Below, in pieces: positions 1 through 11,276 of a stretch of DNA of 64,000 nt. The notes below the pieces were generated by a model, which saw only the letters and a program-made list of their open reading frames with translations, was not told the DNA's origin and ran no database searches. The position numbers were made by a program, and so were the translations under genes. Where the stretch lies: NCBI GenBank assembly GCA_028023455.1, contig JAQFVV010006475.1, forward strand, positions 1,178,001 through 1,242,000, in the 5' to 3' direction. The stretch comes from Epiperipatus broadwayi. Lineage: Eukaryota > Onychophora > Udeonychophora > Euonychophora > Peripatidae. Each line of letters starts with the position of its first letter. Position 1 is the first letter of the stretch.

Positions 1-263
1 GGAGATATGAATAAATTATTTATGACGTAGATTAATTTTTTAGACATTTAAAGGAGTGCATAAATTTTCAAAGTGTTTATAAAATGATATAAAAACTAGT
101 TGATGTCAACAGAAAATTATTAATTAAATATTGGAGTAGAAAGAATTGTGTGAAAGATACGAACGAATGTTTATACTTTCTATTTAACGTTTATTAAATT
201 AGATATATGTTTGGTTCAAATATTATTTTGTTTTGATATTTAAATAGTGTCTATATTTAAAAA

Positions 264-1440
264 GGTGCTTGTCTTATAGCTAAAGATGCTGTTGGATGGT
301 TCCGTTTTCACGCTAAAACTATAAAATATGAACGTTAACGGGCCATTGATTTTAATAATTTTTCTGTGCTTTTTTGTAATGCGAAAATAAAAACAAAGCA
401 AAATCGTGTTTTTTAAATATTATTTTTTATTAATGTATACAATTTAAATGATAATAATAAATGTAAAATAAAATCAACAAATTACAATTTGATTCGTGTT
501 TTTTATATCGAATACTTTTTAAATTGTGTTACGGCTTTTTTTTTATCAATTTTCTATCGGATATTTTTTTACTTATGTTACGGCTTTTTTTTATCAATTT
601 TCTACCGGATATTTTTTTACTTGTGTTACGACTTTTTTGTTGTTGTTTAACTAAAAAATAATAATCGTAATAAAAGTAAAAGTTGTTATGGTTTATTTTA
701 GGGTTAGTTTTTGGGTTAGTTTTAGGGTTAGTGTTCTGCTTGTTTGTAATGTTAAAATAAAAAAATTCAAAATTGTAACCGTACTCGGACAAAAGAAAGA
801 ACCTCACACTTTTTTCAACAACAACAAACACATACAAATGTCTTCTTTACTTATTAAACATGTTTATAATATTTGCTTTTTATTAAATTTACAAAAAAAC
901 CTGTATATTTGGACTTTTCTTACTGGATATTTTTTCGTACCGCTCTTTTTTAATTCAAAAATATACAGACAGTAGAATCTTCTGTGTCTCGTGGAATGTT
1001 ACTAATAGTACGTTACTTGACGCGTTATCTAATTGCAACTCAATAAAAACATAGATATTTAACATTTTCCCAAATAAAAGTTCAATACTGTAAGTTGTAA
1101 AAAGTCTTATAATTATTGCTTTAAAAAATCTGAACATTTCAATAGTTTAAAATAAAAAAAAATCCAATGAAAACAACATTTCAATACAATTCAAATACAA
1201 ACTCTCATCAAGCCCTAATTATTTTATAAATTGTGCGAATTCGGAAAATGTATTTGCTGCTATGCGACATACATGCTGTACTGCGATGCAATATAGCGGC
1301 CTGCATTCTGTAGCACGACAAAAAAGTTATATTATAGAAAACGCAGGTTCGAACGCGTCGGCCGCGGAAACAGCATTTTTATGTGTTTTGGCGTGAAAAC
1401 CACACCATACAGCGGCATCTTTAGCTAAAAGATGAGTATC
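264..1440. mobile_element. Non-autonomous DNA transposon (hAT-like, 8-bp TSD)
   Basis: The element interrupts the left direct repeat. It is flanked by TTTAAAAA at 256-263 and again at 1441-1448, while the right repeat copy keeps a single TTTAAAAA at 11560-11567, which is the empty site. The ends are imperfect terminal inverted repeats of about 56 bp (264-319 against the reverse complement of 1385-1440), sharing for example TAGCTAAAGATG and TTTTCACGC. The 1,177-bp length, 8-bp duplication and absence of a transposase frame fit a MITE-like hAT derivative. Merlin- and P-type families also make 8-bp duplications. A piggyBac TTAA reading was considered and fits the ends less well. The interior holds a 49-bp tandem repeat and a CpG-containing patch near 1350-1370. 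Confidence 0.8.
525..640. repeat. 49-bp tandem repeat inside the DNA transposon
   Basis: Two and a half copies of a unit beginning TGTTACGGC, followed by a T-run, ATCAATTTTCT and CGGATATTTTTT, start at 527, 576 and 624. The periods are 49 and 48 bp. The repetitive open frame on the - strand here is a by-product of the repeat and not a gene. Confidence 0.75.
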
Positions 1441-2234
1441 TTTAAAAATGTTTTGTAAAATACAATTATAGGTATTTAGAAGCTTATCCGTTAAGATAAA
1501 ATGCGGCATCATTAAATAATGAAATAGATTTACATTACTACAATAATAATAGGTTAATAAAATATATATTGGAATCTGTTTTAGTTATTAATTGGATTTG
1601 ATTTTCATTAGATTGCTAATCAAATAATTATCCTAGTCATATATTATTGTTTAGGGCAATGATATGTGAATTCATTGCTCAGTGCAGTTTACTTTGTAAT
1701 TGTGATAGGATTGTTGATGTCTGGAGCAGATAATCTCATTATTCTTTCGTTTCACATATAGCTTAAACAAATTAGACTTTAATAGAGATTATTAGTGCTT
1801 TATGATGGTTTATTGCATAATGGTGACCTGATTGAGCTAGAGTATATTAGATTAAATTAGAATTTAGATTTTTTATCAGATCAGATTGATCATTCTAACC
1901 ATCACCAGCATTGATCAAATTTCATCAATTACAAAATTATGCCCAATGTCAGGCCGAAATAACCAATTATAGACCCAAGTTTGAGTCTCATATAGATGCT
2001 AAAACATGGTATTATGTTTGTATGCATTGGTGGAGTTATATAACTGATTATATTATATCATAGGTTTAAATAAGATACTAGAAATTTTATTGTTGTTGTC
2101 GTTCTTTGTGGATTTTATTCACGGCTGTAGGATTGAATGGGTAGATATGTTTTATGTAAGAATAAATAAAAGTAAAGTATTTAGCAATTTATAAAAAAAA
2201 AAAATAGAATATTTGACATAAATAATAATTAAAA

Positions 2235-4071
2235 ATGAAAAGCAATAAGACAGAAGCATTATCCAAACCTGAAGGAGATCTGTATCCAATTCTGAAAGAA
2301 TTGATTGAAAGGATGAGTAAAGATATAAGTAGAGATATAAATAATAAATTTGAAGATATAAATGCCAAATTTGATATGAATAGTGATATAAACAATAAAT
2401 TTAGTGATATGAATAGTGAAATAAATAATAAATGTTAAGAGAAGACATGAATAATAAACTGGGTGATGTGATTAAAGAAAATAAAGAACTCAGAGAAGAG
2501 GTAAATATCAAAATTGACTTATGTAAAATCGAGTTAAATGCTACTAATGCTAAGTTTGAGGAATTTAAATATGACTTAGATGCTCAGTTAAAAAAATCTG
2601 ATAGTAAATGTGAAGCAGATTTAATGAGTTAAGGGACCAATTCTCTAAATTGCAAGAAAAATTAGAAAGCAGGTTTGAAAACTTGAGTATGAGATTAAAA
2701 ATTGTAAAGTTGCTCACAAAGAATTAGAGAAAAAGTTGACTAAAATTGAGAAAGCTTACAAGGATGGTCAAGAGGCTTCAAAAGTAGAAGTAAATAATCT
2801 TAAGCTAGAGGTTAAGGATATTCAAAGCCGGATGAAAGTTGAATATAAAGTGGTATATAAGAAACATAATAAGGCTGATAATGAAATCAAGAAATTGCAG
2901 AAAGTGTGTAAGGAATCGCAGAATAGTCTATAAGGTGTCCAAGAAGAGTTAAGCAACATTGAGAAAGTGAAGGCAGACAAATTAGATGATTTAAAGTATA
3001 GACTAGATAATTATCAGTTATCTTTGCAACAATTGGAAGGATGTAGTAAAAACCAAGAAGAGATTTGCAATAAAATAGAAGGTAATAGTAAGATGCTGGA
3101 ACAAGAAATAAGTAGGCATTTGGAGGAACAGGAAATAAATCTCAGTCATAAGATATCTATAATGTTGGAAGATAAGATAGTAGGAATAATGAATACTATG
3201 GTAAAATGTAATGATAGTCCCATGCATAAACCATATCAATATTTGGCCTCAGAAAATAAGTTAAATAAAAGTGATCATGATATACCTGCAATATATAGTG
3301 ATGAGAATAATAAGTTAATGCCTAGTCCAGAAGAAATGAAGAAAGAAAGGATAGATGGAAACATAGCCAGGTTTATTCAGCTCAAGGTCTTCAAGGGTGA
3401 ATATGATGAAAACCTTATAGAATATCTAAGTGCATTGGAAGAGTTATTCTCATTAAGTAGGTTAAGTGAGATGGGAAAATTGTCAGTAGCTAGCAATCAT
3501 TTGAGTGCATCTGCCTAACATTGGTGGAAGTCCTTGTATAATAAACACGAAACATGTGGGGATTTTAAGTATGTATTGTTGAATAGTTTTTTGGGGGGAA
3601 GATAAACAGGACAACATTAGACACCAAATTAGCCAGGATAAATACAGTGTTAGTAAGGGTAGTTTAACTCAATTTTTCTGAATGCAGACAGCAAAGTTAA
3701 AAATGCTTACAGCATTTTCATTATCGGAAAACCAAATAATTCGTATCATTAGGAGAAACTTGCCATGCCATATCGAGCAAACTCTGATTGCTGCCAATAG
3801 GCATACTGTTGAAGAGGTGTCCCATATACTTGGATCGCTCGAGGCAAGTGAAGCACCTGCAGAAAGTGGTCATAAATACCACAGAATTAATCCTACTTAC
3901 AATGTTTCTCCCATTAAATATCATAGAAATAGAAGAACTTCAAATAGTAGAAATGATAGGTCTTATAGAAGCATTAAATATGCTAAGTCTTTAGCACCAG
4001 TAAATACAAACAGGGCTAATCCCAAAGGTTATGATAGAGCAGAAAAGGGTGCATGTGCAGCAGGAAGTTAA
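2235..4071 (+). pseudogene. gag: gypsy gag-like region, coiled-coil N-terminus
   Basis: Open segments at 2235-2438, 2432-2632, 2736-2933, 2967-3518 and 3682-4071 read as one broken protein. The first part is highly charged, with repeated (D/S)INNKF- and DMN-type units typical of a long coiled coil. The part around 3330-3520 (IARFIQLKVFKGEYDEN followed by EYLSALEELF) resembles the capsid-type Gag entry motif of gypsy elements. The 3682-4071 segment (QIIRIIRRNLP) continues the capsid C-terminal region and ends in a basic tail. No CCHC zinc knuckle is recognisable. Frames change between 2438 and 2736 and between 3518 and 3682. Assignment as gag rests mainly on position before protease and RT. 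Confidence 0.75.
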
Positions 4072-4145
4072 CCTCTCAGCATATCATAGAATACACCTGT
4101 CAAGATGCTAGGGGGTAGGCCTAAGACTAGTCCTTTAAATTAAAA

Positions 4146-4478
4146 ATGGCCTTGTTGGAATGTTCTTCACTGCAGAAGCCTCATAGTATAGGAAATTTGG
4201 GGAGTGATATTGTTAGTTATTTGGCATCAATAAATTTTGAAACAGATGATGATGATTATGATAGGGAATTGGAAAGTTATATCATTAATTATTGCCCAGA
4301 AATTATCATAGTTATTCAAGATACCTCAGTAAGGGCTTTACTTGATTCAGAGTGTCAAATTTCCCTTATCTCTGAAAATTTGTATAATAAGCTTGCTGAA
4401 ATTGATTCTGAAATCTCTATGCTGCCGTTGAGACAGACACAAGTTATCATGGCAAATGGTCGTAAGGCAAAATTATAA
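4146..4478 (+). pseudogene. gypsy aspartic protease-like segment
   Basis: This 110-codon open frame contains VRALLDSECQISLISENLY, which has the form of a retroviral-type aspartic protease active site followed by its usual S.IS tail. The canonical D-(S/T)-G triad reads D-S-E here, so the glycine is replaced, which would be expected to abolish catalysis. It is in the same frame as the downstream RT, but three stops between 4476 and 4530 separate them. Later protease parts (IIMSGLIHEVIIGSGF) sit at the start of the RT frame at 4536. The upstream 4080-4145 stretch has no clear coding content. Confidence 0.75.
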
Positions 4479-4535
4479 ACTCAACAAATGTAGCTGAATG
4501 TGAAAATTAATTCAATCACAGTGGAATAAATATTT

Positions 4536-6329
4536 TTGATTATGTCCGGACTTATTCATGAGGTCATAATAGGATCCGGCTTCATGAATCGGTTTGCATG
4601 TATTATAGATTATGCAAATCAGGAAATCATTATAAAAGGGGAAAAGCATAGTTTTAAGAGGTCAGTACCCATTAAGAATGTAAATGTACTAACCATACAA
4701 GAGTCAGATTTATATGCAAAGGTTTATGAATCATCTGAGTTAGATGATAACTATAAGCAAAGGTTTTTTCAGATACTCTGTAGATATAAGGATGTATTTT
4801 CTAAAAAGCCTGATGTGATAAAGGGATATGTGCATCGGATACGCTTGAGGAACTATAACCCCTTCCAGTGTAAAAGCTATCCTATCCCTCAACAATATAA
4901 AGATGAAGTAAGAAAGCAAATTGATCAAATGGTTGAGTGGAAAATTATTAAGAAAAGTCCCTCAGCCTATAACAGTCCATTAGTGGTTGTTTGTAAAAAG
5001 AACGGGTCCGTATGTATTTGCTTGGATGCGAGGTTTTTGAATCAGTTGATGGTTCCAGAACATGATGTCCCTCCTACTGTGCAAGAATTGCTCATTAAAT
5101 TTAAGGACAAAAAGGTCTTTTCTACAGTTGACTTAACAACTAGTTATCAGCAGGTATATTTGCATGATGATCAGCAATATACTGCATTTAAATATGAGAG
5201 CTACTCATATGTTTTTAAAAGAATGCCTTTTGGGCTTATAAATAGTGGAGCTGGACTCCTCAGGTGTTTAGACAACATATTGTCGAATGAAGTCAAGGGC
5301 ATTATTACTATGTATGTAGATGATGTTGTAATTGCTTCTGAAAACTTGTCAGAGCATTTTCATCATCTTAATATGTTTCTGAAAGAGTGTGAAAAGAAAC
5401 ATATTAAAATAAATCTAAAAAAGAGTAGAATAGCTGTTAAGGAAATAGAATTTTTGGGACATATTGTAGGTTATGAGGGAATAAAACCGCATCCTGACAA
5501 GATAAAATCTATTCAAAATTTTCCTATTCCTGAGAATAGAAAGCAATTACGTTCTTTCCTTGGTGTCTGCAATTTTTATCATAGATTTTATGAAAATGTT
5601 GCCTATGACACTGTTAATATAGTAAATCTATTAAGGAAAGATGTGAAATGGAAATGGACTGAGAACCACTCTATAGAATTTAAAAGAATAAAATCAAATT
5701 TTCTAAATACTGTAATCTTATATTACCCTGATTTCCAAGAAATATTTTATATACAAACTGACAGTGGTGGGTATGGTCTAGGAGTAGTTTTATTCCAACT
5801 GGACCATGAAAAGAAGCCCCGTGTCTTATATTTCTTGAGTAGATTGTTGAAGGGTGCAGAATTACATTATACCACCACAGAGAAAGAAGCCTTGGCTGTT
5901 GTATGGGCTTTTCAAAAGCTACGACAGTATTTGCTTGGATCTGAAATAGTTGTTATTACAGATCACAAGAGTTTAGAGTTCATAAATCGAAGCTATTTAA
6001 ATGGTGAAAGACTAGTTAGGTGGAGCCTCTTCCTTCAACAATTTAATTATAAGATTCAGTATTGTAAGGGAAAGGATAATATAGTAGCAGATATCCTAAG
6101 TAGGAATTCTGTCAAAATAGATTCCTGTCACATTAATCTAGATCATGCTTTTATCACTGTAATCTCTCTGGTAGTTGATGAATCACTAGAAAGTGATTTA
6201 AAGAATTTAAAATTTCTACAATTATGTAATCCAAAGTTGAATGCTATTATTCAATATTTGGATGCAGGGATTGAATCAGTAGCCATAAAAAGAATAATCA
6301 AGAGTAAAGTGATTTTGAGTATAAGATGA
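4536..6329 (+). CDS. pol: gypsy reverse transcriptase and RNase H (longest intact pol frame)
   Basis: This 597-codon frame covers the end of the protease, RT and RNase H of a Ty3/gypsy polyprotein. RT acts in the virus-like particle to copy element RNA into DNA, and RNase H removes the RNA strand. Visible motifs are the RT aspartate in FSTVDL (D199), RMPFGL, and the YVDD catalytic box at residues 260-263, followed by the FLGH box. The RNase H residues are D409 (QTDSGG), E451 (EKEALAVVW), D476 (ITDHKS) and D519 (VADILSR). All key RT and RNase H acids are present, so this part is recently intact even though the flanks are broken. The annotated start is only the first ATG after upstream stops; in the family this domain is made as part of Gag-Pol. 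Confidence 0.93.
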   Translation: MIMSGLIHEVIIGSGFMNRFACIIDYANQEIIIKGEKHSFKRSVPIKNVNVLTIQESDLYAKVYESSELDDNYKQRFFQILCRYKDVFSKKPDVIKGYVHRIRLRNYNPFQCKSYPIPQQYKDEVRKQIDQMVEWKIIKKSPSAYNSPLVVVCKKNGSVCICLDARFLNQLMVPEHDVPPTVQELLIKFKDKKVFSTVDLTTSYQQVYLHDDQQYTAFKYESYSYVFKRMPFGLINSGAGLLRCLDNILSNEVKGIITMYVDDVVIASENLSEHFHHLNMFLKECEKKHIKINLKKSRIAVKEIEFLGHIVGYEGIKPHPDKIKSIQNFPIPENRKQLRSFLGVCNFYHRFYENVAYDTVNIVNLLRKDVKWKWTENHSIEFKRIKSNFLNTVILYYPDFQEIFYIQTDSGGYGLGVVLFQLDHEKKPRVLYFLSRLLKGAELHYTTTEKEALAVVWAFQKLRQYLLGSEIVVITDHKSLEFINRSYLNGERLVRWSLFLQQFNYKIQYCKGKDNIVADILSRNSVKIDSCHINLDHAFITVISLVVDESLESDLKNLKFLQLCNPKLNAIIQYLDAGIESVAIKRIIKSKVILSIR

Positions 6330-7408
6330 GTGAAGGTCTGTTGTGTTATAAGGTAAAAGAGGACCATGAACCATCATGGAGAATTGTGATACCATCATGC
6401 ATTAGAAATCGATTGATATATTATGTGCATTGTCTTTATGGGCACTATGGACCCGGAAAGGTAGAATATGTTGTGTGCAGACTGTTTTACTGGCCTGGAT
6501 TGTATGCGTCCATAGTAAACAGGCTCAAATATTGTGAGATCTGTTTGAGATCAAAATATGCTAACAAGTCATATGCTGGGGCATTGCAACCAATAATACC
6601 TGCTTGTCCCAACAATCTATTAGCAATCGATTTCTATGGACCTTTACCATCTTATAAAAGGTTTAAGTTTATTTTGGTCACTTATGATGTCTTCTCAAAT
6701 TTGTAGGGGCATATCCAGTGACCAAGGCAAATTCAAGGAATGTAATCAAATGCTTGCAAGAATTTGTAAATATAGGAAAACCCAGGGCTATTTTGACAGA
6801 CCATGCTACATCATTCCTATTTAAGGAGTGGAAAGGTTCGATTGAACAACAAGGTATAAAACATATTTTATGTTCAATTAGGAACCCACAATCTAACCCA
6901 TGTGAAAGAGTTATGCATGAGCTGGGTAGATTGTTTAAGGTATACCTAGAAAGCAACCACCATGCTTGGGTGAATAAATTGAAGGATGTCATTCACTATA
7001 TCAATATAACACAATGAATCCACCAAATTCACCCCAATGTATCTGCACTTTGGATATAGGGAACCCATATTAATTAAAACACCCTTACCTATTATAGCTG
7101 AAGAAAAGGTAGATTATGATAATGACTTAACAAAGACTGGCCAGAATTTAAGAGAGATGGGACAGAAAAGAATTACCCAAGCCTCTCATAAGCCTTGTGT
7201 ATTTAAAGTAGGAGATTTTGTATTTGTAAGAACTTCCCAAATCAGTGACCCGCAGAATTATAAGTTCAAAAAGTTTTTGAATGTATATGAGGGACCATTC
7301 CAAATAAAAAGAAAAGTAAGGGAGGATGCATTTCTCATAGAAACCCCTGAAGGTGAAAAAGATACCTTCAATGCCCAAAGCTTAAAGCCAGGAGCACCAC
7401 CCAATTAA
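6326..7408 (+). pseudogene. gypsy integrase, frameshifted
   Basis: The first segment (6326-6706) overlaps the RT stop and carries the HHCC zinc-binding region (HCLYGHYG, then CEIC) and the first catalytic aspartate in LAIDFYGPLP. The second (6718-7017) carries the second aspartate in ILTDHATSF and the catalytic glutamate after PQSNPCERV. The third (7037-7408) carries the C-terminal part with a GPFQI motif. The D, D and E positions all survive, but the frame shifts near 6704-6717 and again near 7010, so the copy is inactive. Integrase would insert the cDNA into the genome. Confidence 0.88.
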
Positions 7409-10400
7409 ACAAAAAAAATTCATTAAAGTAACTATTATTTCATCTCATGATATTTATCATTATGACCAAAAGTCATTAGTAAAAGTGTGAATACACATAT
7501 GAAAGACTAAAAAAAAAGAAAGGACAGAGTGAAAAATATTTTTAATCAAAGTACTTTGAAGATTTTAATTGCTTAGTATACAAATACTATTTAATATTAG
7601 ACCTTGTAAAATTGACTAATGGTGATGAGTGGATGATTTAATGCATTGGAGATGTAGAGTGTAGGATTTTAATGTCTGTGCTAATTGTATTTGTATGATT
7701 AAGTCTTTTCTTTGAGGGAATTGGCAGGACTATAAATGTGTGTTGTGGCCCAAAACTCTATATGAATTTATATTGAAGTCTGAAGTCGATGGATGTCCAG
7801 ACTTATGAAATGGCAGGTGGTAAGAAATCCTTGATGGCAGAATTTGTACTTTGATATGAGTTATTTTAAAAAGAAATGTTCAATAGTTTCCCTAACCTGT
7901 AAAAGATAAAGCTATTCAAACATAAAGGTCCCTGATTAGCATCAATGTAGAGCACAACTTAGTTCACAAGGTAGTTGCCAGATCCTCCAGAAATTAAAAT
8001 TAGATTTGACTAATATTTGGTCAGTTTATTTTAGTATTAGAAGTGATTTAAAAATGAGATATCTCTGTTGTTTTGAATCTTCAGCTCATTGTAGAAGTTA
8101 ATTTTCATTTGTTTAGTTTATGTTATAAGAAAAGTAACTCTAAAGCTAGTATGTTCAATGTCCAAGGCAGGACTTGAATAAATATAAGATATTCCTTAAT
8201 TAAAGTTATATTCTCATTTTATGACAATATTGAATGTTTAAAGTTTAGGTTTATAGTAGTGTCACTGAAATGAACTACAGATATGTCTAAAAATAAAATA
8301 AAAGCTATTAAGTTTTAAGAAAATAAAACATATGAATATATATATTTTTTTTAACAATGCAATAAAAATATATGGTTATTAGAGAGTAACTAATAATATT
8401 TGGGTTTATAAATGAATTTTGTTCTGTAATATATTTGGCTTGCATGAAACATACTAAATGATTTTCTTGTTTGACTCTAACTTTAGAGCATTGTTGTCAA
8501 GATAGTTGCAGAGAAAAATGTAAAGTTGTCTAAAGTTAATTGTGAAATCCAATATAAATTTTTGTTGGAAAAAACCAAACAAACCTAGAGATGTGATTAT
8601 ACTACATAAATGGTAGATATAAAAAAATGCATGTAAGTATACTAAGAAGATAAGGATAAAAGGAATAAACAAATTCCATATTGTTTTGATGAGGATAAGA
8701 TATTTAAAATTTTTGGCTAACATTTTAAATAATATGTAAATCAAGACATATACAAAGAATAGATGTTTCTTTGTATTGAAGTTAAAACATTTAATGATTT
8801 AGGAGACAGGAAAATGTCCTTTATTTTTTTTTCTCTGTAGATGGGAGGTATTGTGAATATTCAGATTAATAATCAAAGTATTTTTTTAAAAAAATAAAGA
8901 AGTTTGTTGATCTTGTTTGGTTTTTCTTTTGCTTGATAGATAGATAATGGAAGATCTTGGAAATATAGATTTAAATTGATCACCATAGCAACCTAAAGCT
9001 TTTAAATAGTATTATTTATTGTTGATTCCAGCTTTAAAATACTAAATTCGCTATAATCAAACTTAAGAAAACATATAGGTAAATAAATAAATTTTGAAAA
9101 CAATTCATTACAATATAAAAGTTTACTTAAATAGGATCGATATTATTTTACATATTTTATTTTTCTGTTAATGCAATCACCATAGTAACACTATTACATA
9201 TAGTTCAATGTTTTTATATCATATATATCTGTTTATAAATGAATTAAAAATTATTATTGTTATTAAAAAAAATATCTATGTAAATTATTTGTGATTATAA
9301 AGTGAATAAAGGTTGTAATATCAATTTTGTATTTTGGTTTACAAATAATAGGAAAAATATAATCGAATTTGGATTTAATTTCCATGTATCTTTTTCTCCA
9401 AACTTACATTACAAACCGTGTGAAAACTGTTGTAAAAAATTTGTTCGGCTTGAGCTTTATTTGAGTAGTTTTCAGTGGTTGTTATGACACCAGAATGTCG
9501 GAAAGAGAACCTATAAAAAGCCACAAAAGACTATAAGAGTACGCTATCATCTTTTTGTGATTGCCACGAATGGACATATTTTTTAGGTTCTTACAAATAA
9601 AAGTTCTTCAATATTTTTTTTGACTGTTAAACCATAAAACGAATGGAAAAATAAACTTAAATTATCTGCCCATTCAATCATTTGAATGGCAGCTGTGAAG
9701 GATTTCCAAAGGAAACAGCAACAGAAAAAAAAAGGAAGCCTATATATATATAAAAATGCTTTATATAAAAATCAGCTATTTTAGTTTTAAAAACAAAGAT
9801 ATTTCTAGTTTAAAGTTTGGCGTATAACTACCGTTGGATTTGGATAAATATCATGTCACAAGCTAAGAAACACTCAGGATCAACTAGATTCATTTATATC
9901 ATAAAAGGGCTAATTAAATCGCACTCTCCTCTTTGGAAAAGAAAAATGACTGTTAGTGAAGCCTTATTTTTTCTGAGAAATAAGCTCTTTGCGTCATTCA
10001 TAGAAACTGGCGATAAGTAAATTGCAATGGACAAATAAATAGTGAAAATGGACAGACTCTTATATATGGTATGATTTTTTTTAATATATAAAAATGTGCC
10101 CATATTAATTTTTTTTTTACATATATTCAAAAAGGATTTGTATTTTATTTAAATTATCTTTAGGAGTAATAGAGTTTAGGAAATAAAAATGATCGGAGAG
10201 TTTCATTTATTAATTATTTGAACTTTTGTCTAAGTATTAACACAATTCGATGTTGTTGTTTTGTTTTTTTAGTATATGATTTGATGGCTGCATGTATAAA
10301 ATTTAGTAAAACATCGAACAGACAAGAGATTCAAATATATCGTATTATTTCATATTCATTAATCAGTTATTATTTTGATAAACAAATAGGCTTCGATCTC

Positions 10401-11276
10401 ATCCTATTTCATATCTTTGGTATTTGTTATATATAAATTTTTCAGTAAGATATCCAAAAGTCTCTCCATTCATTCCTTCATTTTTTTTTTACATGTCGTT
10501 ATTGTTTTCGCAACACATTTAGAGATACACATAGTAATTTTATCATTTTTATCTATTCAATTAATCTGAAATATAAATTAATTTCCTATGTATTTTGTTA
10601 TTAATCTTGCCAATTTTTTTTTTATATAATCAAATAAATTGAGTGATTTAAATGACAAGACTCCCTTAATTTTTATTATTATTTGGATTGCATAAGATGA
10701 CATAACTATTTAAATGACAAGGTTCAAACTCAGTTTCATAAATGAGCTAGAATATAAGATATGGTGTGTTTTGCATATTAGCATTTTATTCCCATATAAA
10801 TTTTATATTTATATCTGCATTCAAATATTATATATTATATTTTATCTTAGTTAATATTACAAAGTCAATCATTTCTATGTTTGTCTAATTCCGTCATAAA
10901 AATATAAATAGATCATATTTTATCATTGATTCAGGATGACTTGTCTTAAATTTCTTTTGTTTTAAAAAAGAAAACATCTCTAAAATAAAAAGTACAAACT
11001 TCATTGAATAGTTTAATTGAATATTATCTTTAAATTGGGATGAATCTAAATTATAATCATATATTTTAATTATTGCCAACCAATTTCATATTCATTTATT
11101 TGAAGGTTTAAATAGATGATATTTATTATTATAGGTCGATGGACATCCAATGGAAACTTAACATATCTTTTATATAATATGATTGGACATTGTAAAGATA
11201 GAAAATAGCTAATAAGTTTTCGTGGAGTATTCTATTTTAACATATAAACAAGCAATAATTAAGTATCTCTTTATTG
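7409..11276. other. Non-coding A+T-rich stretch after gypsy
   Basis: I see no recognisable gene. Short frames at 8454-8744 (-), 9302-9487 (+), 9817-10020 (+), 9894-10130 (-), 10218-10436 (+) and 10894-11079 (-) show no familiar motif and are of a size expected by chance. A weak inverted repeat (AGAACCTA / TTTTTAGGTTCT) spans about 9507-9593. If the outer direct repeats are LTRs, this is the element's 3' region plus later insertions. Confidence 0.5.
7509..7531 (+). other. Possible polypurine tract and LTR start
   Basis: A purine-only run (A-run, GAAAGGACAGAG) about 100 bp after the integrase stop is followed directly by TG. This is the arrangement expected where second-strand priming meets a 3' LTR. 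Against it, the sequence after 7530 has no matching copy before gag, so this LTR start cannot be confirmed from the window. Confidence 0.25.

Larger units (their letters stand above)
1..1934 (+). repeat. Long direct repeat, left copy (interrupted by a DNA transposon)
   Basis: Bases 1-263 and 1441-1934 match 11277-12053 in the same orientation. Over 1449-1934 against 11568-12053 (486 bp each, no gaps) I count about 15 differences, so about 97% identity. The left copy probably begins before the window and also carries a short internal deletion near base 24. The match fades at 'catcaattacaa'. The pair brackets the gypsy element, so these could be its LTRs. However, no TGG-type primer binding site follows base 1934, and 3.9 kb lies between the integrase end and the right copy, so an unrelated dispersed repeat is equally possible. 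Confidence 0.85.
2235..7408 (+). mobile_element. Degenerate Ty3/gypsy LTR retrotransposon, internal region
   Basis: Gag-like, aspartic protease, reverse transcriptase, RNase H and integrase segments occur in the canonical Ty3/gypsy order (RNase H before integrase) on the + strand. Only the RT/RNase H segment is a long open frame (597 codons). The other parts are split by stops and at least three frameshifts, so this copy cannot encode a complete polyprotein. The element lies between the 1-1934 and 11277-12053 direct repeats and in the sense direction of the CEP83-like host gene. No env-like gene is visible after integrase. Confidence 0.93.

Noticed and set aside
529-975. Open frames on both strands (102 and 95 codons)
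   Set aside because: They lie in the tandem repeat and A+T-rich interior of a non-autonomous transposon, overlap each other, and show no domain.
7530-8330. 3' LTR beginning right after the purine tract
   Set aside because: No matching sequence was found before gag between 1449 and 2235, so a pair cannot be shown.
9507-9593. Small inverted repeat as a MITE
   Set aside because: The arms are short and gapped, and no target duplication is visible.
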